Below are positions 1-8,034 of a DNA stretch of 64,000 nt, in pieces (the stretch's first letter is position 1; every line of letters begins with the position of its first letter). Source of the DNA: Winogradskyella wichelsiae (lineage in GTDB: Bacteria > Bacteroidota > Bacteroidia > Flavobacteriales > Flavobacteriaceae); NCBI RefSeq assembly GCF_013403925.1, contig NZ_JABFDJ010000001.1, positions 310,001 through 374,000 on the forward strand. The letters are read 5' to 3'. Below the pieces are notes generated by a model. The model did not search any database. It saw nothing but the letters and a program-made list of their open reading frames with translations, and was not told the origin of the DNA. Both the position numbers and the translations under genes were made by a program.

Positions 1-1
1 T

Positions 2-418
2 TACGAGGGTTTACTTGAGGAAGGCGTCACTCCTATCGCAAACGAAGATGATGCGGTGTCACTGACCATGTCAATGTTTTCAGATAATGATGAATTAGCA
101 AGCTTAATAGCAGAGCTTGTAGATGCAGACCGTTTAATTATATTATCAGATACCGACGGCCTCTATAACGGACATCCAGATGATGATGATTCAAAACTTT
201 TAAACACCGTAATTACAAATCAAAACGTTGAGAAATACGTTCAAGATTCTGACAAAAAAGAAGGAGAAGGTCGCGGTGGTATGGCGTCTAAATTAAAGAT
301 CGCCAAAGGAACAGCGAACAAAAATATTCCAACTTACATAGCTAATGGAAAAAAAGAAAATGTAATTGTGGATATTATTAATAATAAAGAAGTAGGAACT
401 AAATTTATTTGTGCCTAG
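2..418 (+). CDS. proB: Glutamate 5-kinase, C-terminal part (cut by window start)
   Basis: Glutamate 5-kinase phosphorylates L-glutamate to gamma-glutamyl phosphate, the first step of proline synthesis, in the cytoplasm. The reading frame is open from base 2, so the N-terminus lies outside the window. Visible are the amino-acid-kinase segments PIANEDDAVS, the FSDNDELASLIAELV stretch, LIILSDTDGLY and the glycine-rich GEGRGGMASKL loop that contacts nucleotide. The protein ends soon after the kinase fold, so it lacks the C-terminal PUA domain found in the E. coli enzyme; this short form is common in Bacteroidota. proA follows after 27 bases on the same strand, the usual proBA pairing, which makes the identification firm. 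Confidence 0.93.
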   Translation, partial: YEGLLEEGVTPIANEDDAVSLTMSMFSDNDELASLIAELVDADRLIILSDTDGLYNGHPDDDDSKLLNTVITNQNVEKYVQDSDKKEGEGRGGMASKLKIAKGTANKNIPTYIANGKKENVIVDIINNKEVGTKFICA

Positions 419-445
419 ATAAACTTCGAATTAAAATACAATAAC

Positions 446-1645
446 ATGAAACTTTTAAATACAGAAATAAAAAATAACGTTTTAAAATCGATGCTTCAAA
501 TTTTAGAGCGCGAACGTAAAACAATCATTACAGCTAATAAAAAAGATTTAGAGGCATTTCAAAGAGAAGATCAAGCGCTTTACGATCGTTTAATTGTTAA
601 CGATAAAAAGGTGGATGAAATGATAGCAGCTGTTAAGGCAGTAATGCTTCAAGATGATCCTGTTGGAAGAGAAATCACCAACAGAACCTTGCCTAATAAA
701 TTGAATATAGTCAATACAACGGCACCATTCGGAACCATTCTTATTATTTATGAATCGCGTCCAGATGTCACTATTGAAGCCGCTGTTTTAGCCTTTAAGG
801 CAAATAATAAAATCCTTTTAAAAGGGGGAAAAGAAGCTTTAAACAGTAATTTAGTTTTAGAAAAACTATGGCACGAAGCTTTAGAAGAAAATGGGTTATC
901 TAAAGATTGGATAAAACTGCTGCACTTAAAGCGCGAAGAAACTCAAGAATTCTTAAAAAACCCAACAGAGCCATTAGATCTCATTGTACCTCGTGGTGGA
1001 GAGCGCCTAATTAATTTTGTAAAAACACACGCTACATGTGCTGTTTTAATCAGCGGAAGAGGAAACAACTTTTTATATATTTCTGAGCACGCCGATTGGG
1101 GAAAAGCGGTGAATGTTATTATTAATGCGAAGACACATAAAATTTCGGGATGTAATGCGTTAGACAAAGTGCTTATTGATAAAAATCTACCGCAGTACGA
1201 CACTAAGGTTAAAATGTTGCAAGAAAAATTAGAACAACATAATGTTGAAGTTGTAGTGGACCAAAAAATAGCGACCATTTTAACTGACAAGGAAGTGATT
1301 GCTAATGAGGAGGTTTGGTATGAAGAATTTTTAGCCTTAAAAATAGTTATCGGACAGGTGGATTCATTAGACGAGGCTATTGAAACGATTAATAAATATT
1401 CAGGAAAACATTCAGCATCCATCATCACTGAAGACAAAACGGAAGCCTTAAATTTTATGCACAACGTAGATAGTGCGGCCGTATATCACAATGCGTCTAC
1501 TAGATTTACAGATGGAGGTCAAATGGGCGTTGGTGCAGAGTTAGCCATTAGTACCGATAAATTACATCACCGTGGGCCTTTAGGTCTAAATCAATTAGTG
1601 ACTAATAAATATTACATTTATGGAGATGGCCAAGTTAGGGTTTAA
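446..1645 (+). CDS. proA: Gamma-glutamyl phosphate reductase
   Basis: This NADPH-dependent enzyme reduces gamma-glutamyl phosphate to glutamate semialdehyde, the second step of proline synthesis. The 399-residue length fits the family (about 400-420). The aldehyde-dehydrogenase-like fold is recognised from PFGTILIIYESRPDVT near residues 93-108, the KGGKEALNSN loop, and the catalytic cysteine in KISGCNALDKV (Cys236). The C-terminus DGGQMGVGAELAISTDKLHHRGPLG is also characteristic, ending in the conserved RGP(L/M)G motif. It begins at an ATG 27 bases after proB and is almost certainly cotranscribed with it. A hairpin overlapping its stop codon may end the transcript. Confidence 0.96.
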   Translation: MKLLNTEIKNNVLKSMLQILERERKTIITANKKDLEAFQREDQALYDRLIVNDKKVDEMIAAVKAVMLQDDPVGREITNRTLPNKLNIVNTTAPFGTILIIYESRPDVTIEAAVLAFKANNKILLKGGKEALNSNLVLEKLWHEALEENGLSKDWIKLLHLKREETQEFLKNPTEPLDLIVPRGGERLINFVKTHATCAVLISGRGNNFLYISEHADWGKAVNVIINAKTHKISGCNALDKVLIDKNLPQYDTKVKMLQEKLEQHNVEVVVDQKIATILTDKEVIANEEVWYEEFLALKIVIGQVDSLDEAIETINKYSGKHSASIITEDKTEALNFMHNVDSAAVYHNASTRFTDGGQMGVGAELAISTDKLHHRGPLGLNQLVTNKYYIYGDGQVRV

Positions 1646-1664
1646 TAAAAGCCTAACTTCTTTT
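1632..1664 (+). terminator. Candidate terminator of proBA
   Basis: An 8-bp stem AAGTTAGG/CCTAACTT (1632-1639 and 1652-1659) with a 12-base loop is followed by CTTTT. The left arm overlaps the last codons of proA. The loop is rather long and the U-tract short, so this is only moderately convincing. Confidence 0.45.
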
Positions 1665-1812
1665 AGCTTGAATTTTAGCAACATATAATAAGGGGTATTC
1701 GTGGATTTAATTGATAGGGAAACCCCTTTAGAACAAACACAACTACTAATAAATCAGAATATTAAGCCTGAATAATTTGGTTTAAACAGCATTTTTTCGT
1801 ATCATATAAGCT

Positions 1813-2187
1813 ATGATTATACAAGATAAAGTGAAGTACACAAACCAATTAAGCAATTCAATAGCTTATCTCAAAAATTTAGGATATGATAATATCAAAG
1901 CAGATATTGAGGGTTACGAAAAACCAAAATCATATCATAAACAAGGGACTGATATTGATGTCACCCCAGACATTGTTGCAGAAAAAGAAGGAAGAAAGCA
2001 TATTTTTGATTTAAGTCTAAAATCCGAAAAACCCAGACTATTAAAATCCAAATGGCTTTTCTTAAATACCTTAAGCCAAATTAAAGCTTACAGATTTAGA
2101 CTCATAACCATGAGAGGACATTATAAGTTTACCAATGAAACGGTGGAGGCGATAAACTTAGAAAGCATAAAACTTTTAAAGATTTAA
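1813..2187 (+). CDS. Conserved small protein, possible PD-(D/E)XK nuclease-like fold
   Basis: This 124-residue soluble protein is not assigned to a named family. It has no signal peptide or membrane segment and is lysine rich. One stretch, DVTPDIVAEKEGRKHIFDLSLK (written here as positions 50-71), resembles the PD-(D/E)XK nuclease core: a PD pair, a hydrophobic strand, then an acidic residue two or three places before a lysine. The fit is by eye only. It lies between proBA and rpoD on the same strand with 167 bases upstream and 96 bases downstream, so it is probably its own transcription unit. The ATG is preceded by an A/T-rich leader without a Shine-Dalgarno site, usual for this phylum. Function unknown. 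Confidence 0.6.
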   Translation: MIIQDKVKYTNQLSNSIAYLKNLGYDNIKADIEGYEKPKSYHKQGTDIDVTPDIVAEKEGRKHIFDLSLKSEKPRLLKSKWLFLNTLSQIKAYRFRLITMRGHYKFTNETVEAINLESIKLLKI

Positions 2188-2283
2188 AAGTTTTTCATAT
2201 CATTGTGTAACATTTAATTGCTTTTGTACGTATAATAAGAGCAACATGTTGTTGTAATCAAATTGCACAAATCATAAAATGAC

Positions 2284-3147
2284 ATGAGACAGCTTAAAAT
2301 TACCAAGCAGGTAACCAATAGGGAAACTGCGTCGCTAGATAAATATTTACAAGAAATTGGTAAGGTAGATCTTATTACAGCAGATGAAGAGGTAGAATTG
2401 GCACAGCGTATTAAAGCTGGGGATCAACTCGCTTTGGAAAAATTAACCAAAGCAAATCTTCGTTTTGTCGTATCGGTTGCTAAGCAATACCAAAATCAAG
2501 GATTAACATTACCAGATTTAATTAATGAAGGGAATTTAGGTTTAATTAAAGCGGCACAACGTTTTGATGAAACACGTGGTTTTAAATTTATATCTTATGC
2601 GGTATGGTGGATTCGTCAATCCATCCTTCAAGCTTTAGCAGAGCAGTCTCGTATTGTGCGTTTGCCATTAAACAAGATTGGTTCTATTAATAAAATTAAT
2701 AAAACCTTTGCGTTTTTAGAGCAAAGCCATGAGCGTCCACCTTCTGCCGAAGAAATTGCTAAAGAATTAGACATGACCATTAACGATGTTAAGGAGTCTA
2801 TGAAAAATTCTGGCCGTCACGTCAGTATGGATGCACCTTTAGTTGAAGGCGAAGATTCTAACTTATATGATGTATTACGCAGTGGAGAATCACCAAATCC
2901 AGATAGAGATTTATTACACGATTCTTTACGTACCGAAATTGAACGTGCTTTAGAAACATTAACGCCTCGTGAAGCTGATGTAATTCGTTTGTATTTTGGA
3001 TTAGCAAATCAACACCCAATGACATTAGAAGAGATTGGTGAGACGTTCGATTTAACCCGTGAACGTGTAAGACAGATTAAAGAAAAAGCAATAAGACGCT
3101 TAAAACATACATCTAGAAGTAAAATATTAAAAACATACTTAGGATAA
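2284..3147 (+). CDS. rpoD: Primary sigma factor RpoD/SigA
   Basis: This is the housekeeping sigma-70 subunit, directing RNA polymerase to the TAnnTTTG promoters of Bacteroidota. At 287 residues it is the short primary sigma typical of the phylum, with no region 1.1. Region 1.2 lies near residues 15-50 ([16 protein letters not shown]). Region 2 is near 55-125 with the -10 recognition and melting helix [16 protein letters not shown]. Region 3 begins at [15 protein letters not shown]. Region 4 is near 220-280, with the -35 recognition helix-turn-helix [20 protein letters not shown]. The gene ends before a strong intrinsic terminator. The first codon chosen is ATG at 2284; MRQLKITKQ is the conserved N-terminus of the flavobacterial protein. 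Confidence 0.97.
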   Translation: MRQLKITKQVTNRETASLDKYLQEIGKVDLITADEEVELAQRIKAGDQLALEKLTKANLRFVVSVAKQYQNQGLTLPDLINEGNLGLIKAAQRFDETRGFKFISYAVWWIRQSILQALAEQSRIVRLPLNKIGSINKINKTFAFLEQSHERPPSAEEIAKELDMTINDVKESMKNSGRHVSMDAPLVEGEDSNLYDVLRSGESPNPDRDLLHDSLRTEIERALETLTPREADVIRLYFGLANQHPMTLEEIGETFDLTRERVRQIKEKAIRRLKHTSRSKILKTYLG

Positions 3148-3263
3148 CCGTAATTGTTTATGCAATGACAGAATAAAGATGTAAGCATTGAATAAACGAT
3201 TCGACTAACCTAACTAAGGTAACAACAGTTACAACATAACTGTTCGTTTTTTGATTGATGAAA

Positions 3264-3299
3264 GAACCCACGGCTGATTACCGTGGGTTCACTTTTTTT
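3264..3299 (+). terminator. Intrinsic terminator of rpoD
   Basis: A perfect 10-bp stem GAACCCACGG/CCGTGGGTTC (3264-3273 and 3281-3290) with a 7-base loop is followed by ACTTTTTTT. It sits 117 bases after the rpoD stop, immediately before the G-free repeat tract. Confidence 0.9.
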
Positions 3300-3610
3300 A
3301 ATACCTTCCACCACCTCACCACCTCACCACCTCACCACCTCACCACCTCACCACCTCACCACCTCACCACCTCACCACCTCACCATCTCACCATCTCACC
3401 ACCTAACCCCCTTCACCACCTTCACCACCTCACCAAATCACCACCTTCACCACCTCACCATCTCACCAAATCACCTTTTCACCACCTTCACCACCTCACC
3501 AAATCACCTTTTCACCCCCTTCACCACCTCACCAAATCACCTTTTCACCCCCTTCACCACCTAACCACCTCACCAAATCACCACCTCACCATCTCACCAT
3601 CTCACCATTT
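3300..3610 (+). repeat. Degenerate 8-bp tandem repeat, C-rich and G-free
   Basis: About 300 bases are built from an 8-base unit CACCACCT and variants CACCATCT, CACCAAAT and CACCTTTT, with occasional one-base insertions (CACCTTCA). The first half is nearly perfect, the second half degenerate. No G occurs on the + strand from 3288 to 3622. Because 8 is not a multiple of 3 and no unit variant makes a stop in two of the frames, long HHLTTSPP-type open frames cross it; these are not regarded as genes. The array lies between the rpoD terminator and the rpe promoter. Confidence 0.95.
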
Positions 3611-3615
3611 TTAAT

Positions 3616-3623
3616 TACATTTG
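3616..3623 (+). promoter_or_regulatory. Candidate -7 box of rpe promoter
   Basis: TACATTTG matches the Bacteroidota -7 consensus TAnnTTTG and lies 26 bases before the rpe ATG. The -33 position falls at the end of the C-rich repeat and has no good TTTG. Confidence 0.55.
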
Positions 3624-3649
3624 CCTAAACATAAAAACAACTGAATACA

Positions 3650-4312
3650 ATGGCTTCTAAATTAATTGCACCCTCAATGCTTGCTGCAGATTTTGGCAAT
3701 CTACAGCGCGATACTGAAATGGTTAATAACAGTGATGCAGATTGGTTTCATATCGATGTTATGGACGGACACTTTGTACCAAATATATCTTATGGAATGC
3801 CCGTAATTGCAGCAATAAAAAAACACGCTACAAAACCATTAGATGTACATTTAATGATTGAAAAGCCTGAACGCTACATTGAAGAATTTGCAAAAGTTGG
3901 CGCGGATATGATTACGGTGCATTATGAATCTACAGTGCATTTGCATAGAACGCTAAGACAGATTAAAGATGCCGGTTGTAAAGCAGGTGTAGTTCTTAAC
4001 ATAAGCACCCCGCTTAACGTTTTAGAAGATATCTTGCCAGAATGTGACATGATATTATTAATGTCTATAAATCCAGGCTTTGGTGGTCAAAAATTTGAAG
4101 ACATAACGTACAAGCGTGTCAAAAATCTAAGAAAAATGATTAATGAGCAAGGTTTGGAGACCCGTATTGAAATTGATGGGGGGGTCACAGATAAAAATAT
4201 CGAAAAATTAGTAGAAGCTGGTGCAGATACTTTTGTAGCAGGTAGTCATGTCTTTAAAAGCAATGATCCAACAGCAACGATTAAGAGGTTAAAAGATTTA
4301 GCAAATGCATAA
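3650..4312 (+). CDS. rpe: Ribulose-phosphate 3-epimerase
   Basis: This cytoplasmic (beta/alpha)8 metalloenzyme interconverts ribulose 5-phosphate and xylulose 5-phosphate in the pentose phosphate pathway. The 220 residues match the family length. Signature segments are IAPSMLAADF at the N-terminus, the metal-binding and catalytic HIDVMDGHFVPN near residues 34-45, LDVHLMI near 65, the phosphate loop NPGFGGQKF near 142, and EIDGGV near 174. It is monocistronic: its own -7 box lies just upstream and a bidirectional terminator separates it from the convergent CBS-domain gene. The upstream spacer is entirely the CACC repeat. Confidence 0.96.
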   Translation: MASKLIAPSMLAADFGNLQRDTEMVNNSDADWFHIDVMDGHFVPNISYGMPVIAAIKKHATKPLDVHLMIEKPERYIEEFAKVGADMITVHYESTVHLHRTLRQIKDAGCKAGVVLNISTPLNVLEDILPECDMILLMSINPGFGGQKFEDITYKRVKNLRKMINEQGLETRIEIDGGVTDKNIEKLVEAGADTFVAGSHVFKSNDPTATIKRLKDLANA

Positions 4313-4320
4313 AAACAATA

Positions 4321-4349
4321 AAAAAAAGCGCTTTTAAGCGCTTTTTTTT
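4321..4349. terminator. Bidirectional terminator between rpe and CBS-domain gene
   Basis: Self-complementary AAAAAAAGCGCTT/AAGCGCTTTTTTT (4321-4333 and 4336-4348). With a 4-base loop it gives an AGCGCT stem flanked by A and T runs, so it can act on both strands. It overlaps the stop codon region of the - strand gene. Confidence 0.85.
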
Positions 4350-4791
4350 ATAATTGTTCTAAAAGGTATTTGATTAAATCTGTCGTCGTTATAATACCAA
4401 CCAATAAACCATGATCAACAACAGGCAACGCATGGAATTCTTTGGTGGCTAAAATTTGAGCGACCTCCTTAATTGAGGTGTCCGATGAAACAGTTTCTAC
4501 ATTTTTTATCATCACTTGATCTATCGTAAACATATTATAAACGAGAGAATCGACATCGGTATCATCTTCATAAACCGCATCTGCAAAGCTAATTCTTAAC
4601 AAATCAGTATAACTGAGCATGCCCACAACAACTTCTTCCTTTACCACTGGAATATGTCTAATGTTATGTCTCTTAAATAACTGTTCGGCCATCTCAAGAT
4701 CATCCTCTCTATTTAGAGCAATGATATTGGTGGACATAATTGAAGAAATAGGCGCTATAACTTTCATGAGTCTTGTTTTATAATTCACCAT
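4348..4791 (-). CDS. CBS-domain pair protein
   Basis: This 147-residue cytoplasmic protein consists of two CBS modules (about residues 10-65 and 80-140). The recurring pattern is a conserved (I/V)xxxxVxxLxxxHxxxxLPV run, seen as HNIRHIPVVKEEVVVGMLSYTDL in the first and FHALPVVDHGLLVGIITTTDL in the second (each longer than quoted motifs usually are, at 4610-4680 and 4380-4440). CBS pairs usually bind adenosyl nucleotides and regulate partners. It is the last gene of the long - strand run, 73 bases beyond the wzc stop, so it may be transcribed with the polysaccharide genes or independently. No partner is evident. Confidence 0.85.
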   Translation of the reverse strand: MVNYKTRLMKVIAPISSIMSTNIIALNREDDLEMAEQLFKRHNIRHIPVVKEEVVVGMLSYTDLLRISFADAVYEDDTDVDSLVYNMFTIDQVMIKNVETVSSDTSIKEVAQILATKEFHALPVVDHGLLVGIITTTDLIKYLLEQL

Positions 4792-4864
4792 TAAAAGTAG
4801 GTGATAATACTTTTAAAAATCATGACATATATCACGTATTGAAAAACAACGCCTTTAAAGCGGT

Positions 4865-7198
4865 TTATTTTTTATTTCCATAGCCATAATTATAACCGTA
4901 GTTATAACCATAACCATAGGATTTATTAGTATCAACACTATTTAAAACATAGGCAACATTTTTCAATTTACCAGATTCAAATAAATCCTTAGAATAATTC
5001 AATAATTTCTTTTCGGTATAATTGGCGCGAGCGAGGTAAATCGTAGCATCGGCCAACTGAGAAATAAGCATCGTATCGGTCACTAAAATCGTCGGTGCGG
5101 TATCAACAATAATATAATCATACTCCAGTTTAGCCTCTTCAATAAGTTTGCTAAATCGTCCATTGGTTAATAAGTGAGCGGGATTGGGAGGGATCGTACC
5201 CGATAAAATAATATCATGATTAGGATGTCTTTCAAAACCTTTTATAAGAGCATCTTGCCATCTAAAAGCGCCATCATGTAAATAATTGGATAAACCCGGC
5301 TTATCTTTATCGGCATTAATATGGGTATGAATTTGAGGATTTCTCAAATCGGCTCCAATCAACAAGACCCTTTTATTAATACTAGACAGTGCCAACGACA
5401 AATTAATACTGACATAAGTTTTCCCTTCGCCTTTAATTGTTGAAGTACAATAAATAACCTTCGCAGCTTCTCCAACTTTAACGGGCAAGATATAATTAAC
5501 ATTAGAGCTCAAAATGCGGAAAGCTTCAGCTTGTACGGATCGATCATCGGGATCATTAAAAATAAGGTTGTCAGTTTTTACCTTAGGGATCTCGCCTACG
5601 ATAGGGACTTTAGGATTAACAGCTAACAAGTCGTCTCTGCCTTTAATTTTCGTATCCAAAAGCATCAGTAAATAAATAATACCAAAAGGAATAATTAATC
5701 CTGCTGCCAACGCTTGTATATAGATACTTCGGGCATTAGGTGAAACAGGACTCCAATTAGAGATCGCATATTCCACAACCTTTATAGACGGCTCTGTAAT
5801 GGCTAAATTAATAGCGGCTTCTTCTCGTTTTTGAAGTAAAAACAAATATAAACTTTGCTTAATCTCACGTTGCCGCGTAATATCCGTAATAATTTTTTCT
5901 TTAACTGGTAATTGATAGACTTGAGAAGCAAACTTTCTATTCTCTCGTGCCAATTGCATCTTAGAAGCTTCCAATTGCTTTCGATACGATGAAATGGAGA
6001 CAAAAATATTGGATTTTAAATCGTTCAATTTTGAACTTAAAGCAATAACATTTGGATTATTCACACCGCCACTGGTCAATAAATTATTCCGTTCTAATGC
6101 AATAAGATTATAATTAGTGATTAAACTATTAATGCTTGCATTAGAAACACCGATATTTTCAGGGAGTAAATCTGAAGTTCCATTAGGACGTTCTATGGTC
6201 TCTTTAAGCAAACTAGAAATCATCAATTGATTTTCAATAGTAAACAATTCTTGTTCTGAAGCGGTACGTTGACTTAGGCCCAATTCAGCATCAGACTCTA
6301 AGGTAATAATATCATTTTTTTGCTTATAATCTTTTATTCCAGACTCTATCGAATCTAATTCTTTAGCTAACAAACCAAAGCGTTCATCGATAAAATCAAT
6401 AGTACGTCTCGAAATCTCTTGGCGATCATTAATACCGTCTTCATTAAAGACGTCAATTAAAGTATTTATAACGCGCTCGTTCTTTGCTTTACTTTGGCTC
6501 GTAAAGCTCAACTGCAACAAATCACTTGTACCCAAAATATTAACGCCAATCCCCCCTTTGATACCATTAGCGATGGCGGATACAGGTGAAAAATTCACAA
6601 TATAAACTTTATCTTCGGTGGTACTAATATCAAAATTTTGAGGTAAACTTAATTCAAAGGGCAGGTTATGATTGATTTTGGTAGTATCAAATCCTGGAAA
6701 GACTAAAACTTGATGCGTCGAACTATCCGTCACTTCAAAGGCTGAAGACTTTACTATTATGCGATAAGAAGAGCCTTTAAAAATACTGTCGTTACTGACG
6801 GTTTTAAGAATATGAAATGGAAATTGACTAACTTCAGTGGTAATAACACTGCCTTCCACATAAAAACGCATCGTTAAATCTAACTGATCGACAACAGCTT
6901 CGCTAATACGTAAGGACTTAAGCACCTCTATTTCATTTTCTAAATTAATATTAGAGCGGTTAAAGACAAATGCTGCTGAAGGCAGTTCTAAACCTTTAGT
7001 TTTATTTAAGATTTTAATTTTAGCGCTAGAATTATAAACTTTAGGGGTGTATCTTAAGTATAAGTAGGCGCCAATAATGGCTATAATCAACCCCAAAGCA
7101 AACCAATACCAATAAACAAGGTATTTTTGGACTTCATTTTTAATACTTTCCCCTTTATCGTTAGTGGTCTGATAGGGTGATGCTGTAAAATCGCTCAT
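4865..7198 (-). CDS. Polysaccharide co-polymerase with tyrosine autokinase domain (Wzc-like)
   Basis: This inner-membrane protein controls chain length and export of capsule or exopolysaccharide and autophosphorylates on tyrosine. The 777 residues show a cytoplasmic start, TM1 about 28-47 (FALGLIIAIIGAYLYLRY), a Wzz domain, a long periplasmic coiled region, TM2 near 500-520 (ALAAGLIIPFGIIYLLMLL), then a BY-kinase domain. The kinase has Walker A TSTIKGEGKTYVSINLS, Walker A' VLLIGADLRNPQ and Walker B YDYIIVDTAPT. The C-terminus is a tyrosine cluster (seven Tyr in YGYGYNYGYNYGYG), the usual autophosphorylation site. The first Asp of the Walker A' consensus (IDADLR) is Gly here. It starts 5 bases after the wza-like gene, so the pair is cotranscribed. 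Confidence 0.93.
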   Translation of the reverse strand: MSDFTASPYQTTNDKGESIKNEVQKYLVYWYWFALGLIIAIIGAYLYLRYTPKVYNSSAKIKILNKTKGLELPSAAFVFNRSNINLENEIEVLKSLRISEAVVDQLDLTMRFYVEGSVITTEVSQFPFHILKTVSNDSIFKGSSYRIIVKSSAFEVTDSSTHQVLVFPGFDTTKINHNLPFELSLPQNFDISTTEDKVYIVNFSPVSAIANGIKGGIGVNILGTSDLLQLSFTSQSKAKNERVINTLIDVFNEDGINDRQEISRRTIDFIDERFGLLAKELDSIESGIKDYKQKNDIITLESDAELGLSQRTASEQELFTIENQLMISSLLKETIERPNGTSDLLPENIGVSNASINSLITNYNLIALERNNLLTSGGVNNPNVIALSSKLNDLKSNIFVSISSYRKQLEASKMQLARENRKFASQVYQLPVKEKIITDITRQREIKQSLYLFLLQKREEAAINLAITEPSIKVVEYAISNWSPVSPNARSIYIQALAAGLIIPFGIIYLLMLLDTKIKGRDDLLAVNPKVPIVGEIPKVKTDNLIFNDPDDRSVQAEAFRILSSNVNYILPVKVGEAAKVIYCTSTIKGEGKTYVSINLSLALSSINKRVLLIGADLRNPQIHTHINADKDKPGLSNYLHDGAFRWQDALIKGFERHPNHDIILSGTIPPNPAHLLTNGRFSKLIEEAKLEYDYIIVDTAPTILVTDTMLISQLADATIYLARANYTEKKLLNYSKDLFESGKLKNVAYVLNSVDTNKSYGYGYNYGYNYGYGNKK

Positions 7199-7203
7199 TG
7201 AAT

Positions 7204-7965
7204 TTAATTCGTAATTAAAAGGACTGTGGTTAATACAAGAGAAACAACGGAGAATAACGTTGGTAAATTACCGACAAAACCTGCACTCTTCACTTTAGGG
7301 TCACTAGGGTTAACAATGATAACATCATTAGGTTTTACATAACTAAATTCACCATCCAACCAATCTGACGAGGTCAAATCAACATGTCCAATTTTACGCA
7401 GCCCATCGGTTTCTCTAATCACGGTAATATCTTCCCGCTTTCCTGTAATGGCTAAATCACCAGCATTAGCTAGCGCCTGTAGCAATGTAATATTTTGTTC
7501 TGTAAAATTATAGGTCCCCGGACTATTGACTTCTCCAAGCACCATCACTTTAGAATTAATTAAGCGAACGTTGACCGAAGGATTCTTTAAATGCCCTTCG
7601 CTTTCTAATTTATGCTTTAAGAAATCTGAAAATGCCTGAGTCGTCATATCGGCAACGGATAACAGTCCTAAAACAGGAAAATTAATCGTTAATGTTTCAG
7701 ATACTAAATAGCCATCCAATTGCATGAGCTCAAGACTGTTTCCCCCATTATTAGTAGTGACGTTATTATAAGGAATGGTGGATTCAGGAATTAAGGCACT
7801 CACATTAATCCGTAAAATATCATTGGGCTGAATGGTAGTAGTCGTATATCGAATTTCGGTATTATGATGCTGATCGACATCTTGTAAATACAAAATTTCT
7901 TTTTTAGTAGAGCACGAAAAAACCAACATGAGACAACAAATAAATACTATAGTTTTAAACATCAT
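7204..7965 (-). CDS. Outer-membrane polysaccharide export lipoprotein (Wza-like)
   Basis: This protein forms the outer-membrane or periplasmic export channel partner of Wzc. The open frame extends to 8007, but I place the start at 7965 (MMFKTIVF...), because this gives a classical lipoprotein signal peptide with lipobox LVFSC; the earlier ATG would add 14 residues before it. Domains are the Poly_export region (about 40-130, IQPNDILRINVSAL) and an SLBB-type beta-grasp segment (VMVLGEVNSPGTYNFTE). The C-terminal hydrophobic helix FSVVSLVLTTVLLITN is seen in many Bacteroidota homologues. It immediately precedes wzc, the standard pair for Wzy-dependent export. Confidence 0.92.
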   Translation of the reverse strand: MMFKTIVFICCLMLVFSCSTKKEILYLQDVDQHHNTEIRYTTTTIQPNDILRINVSALIPESTIPYNNVTTNNGGNSLELMQLDGYLVSETLTINFPVLGLLSVADMTTQAFSDFLKHKLESEGHLKNPSVNVRLINSKVMVLGEVNSPGTYNFTEQNITLLQALANAGDLAITGKREDITVIRETDGLRKIGHVDLTSSDWLDGEFSYVKPNDVIIVNPSDPKVKSAGFVGNLPTLFSVVSLVLTTVLLITN

Positions 7966-8034
7966 ATACAGATTAGAATAAGAGAACAAATATAAGGGCA
8001 TTAACAATAGACACCAACTAATTAGCCTTAGACC

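Noticed and set aside
943-1464. 173-codon frame antisense to proA
   Set aside because: The + strand encodes a full, conserved proA; the antisense frame is a shadow of it.
3300-3610. CRISPR array
   Set aside because: Units are 8 bp and contiguous with no unique spacers, and no cas genes are present.
3255-3614. Open frames of 119 and 93 codons across the CACC repeat (HHLTTSPP repeats)
   Set aside because: They exist because the 8-bp G-free repeat lacks stops in two frames; they begin inside a terminator hairpin and have no family similarity.
4800-4864. Terminator hairpin after wzc (CGCCTTTAAAGCG)
   Set aside because: The arms mismatch in the middle and the stem is only three G/C pairs.
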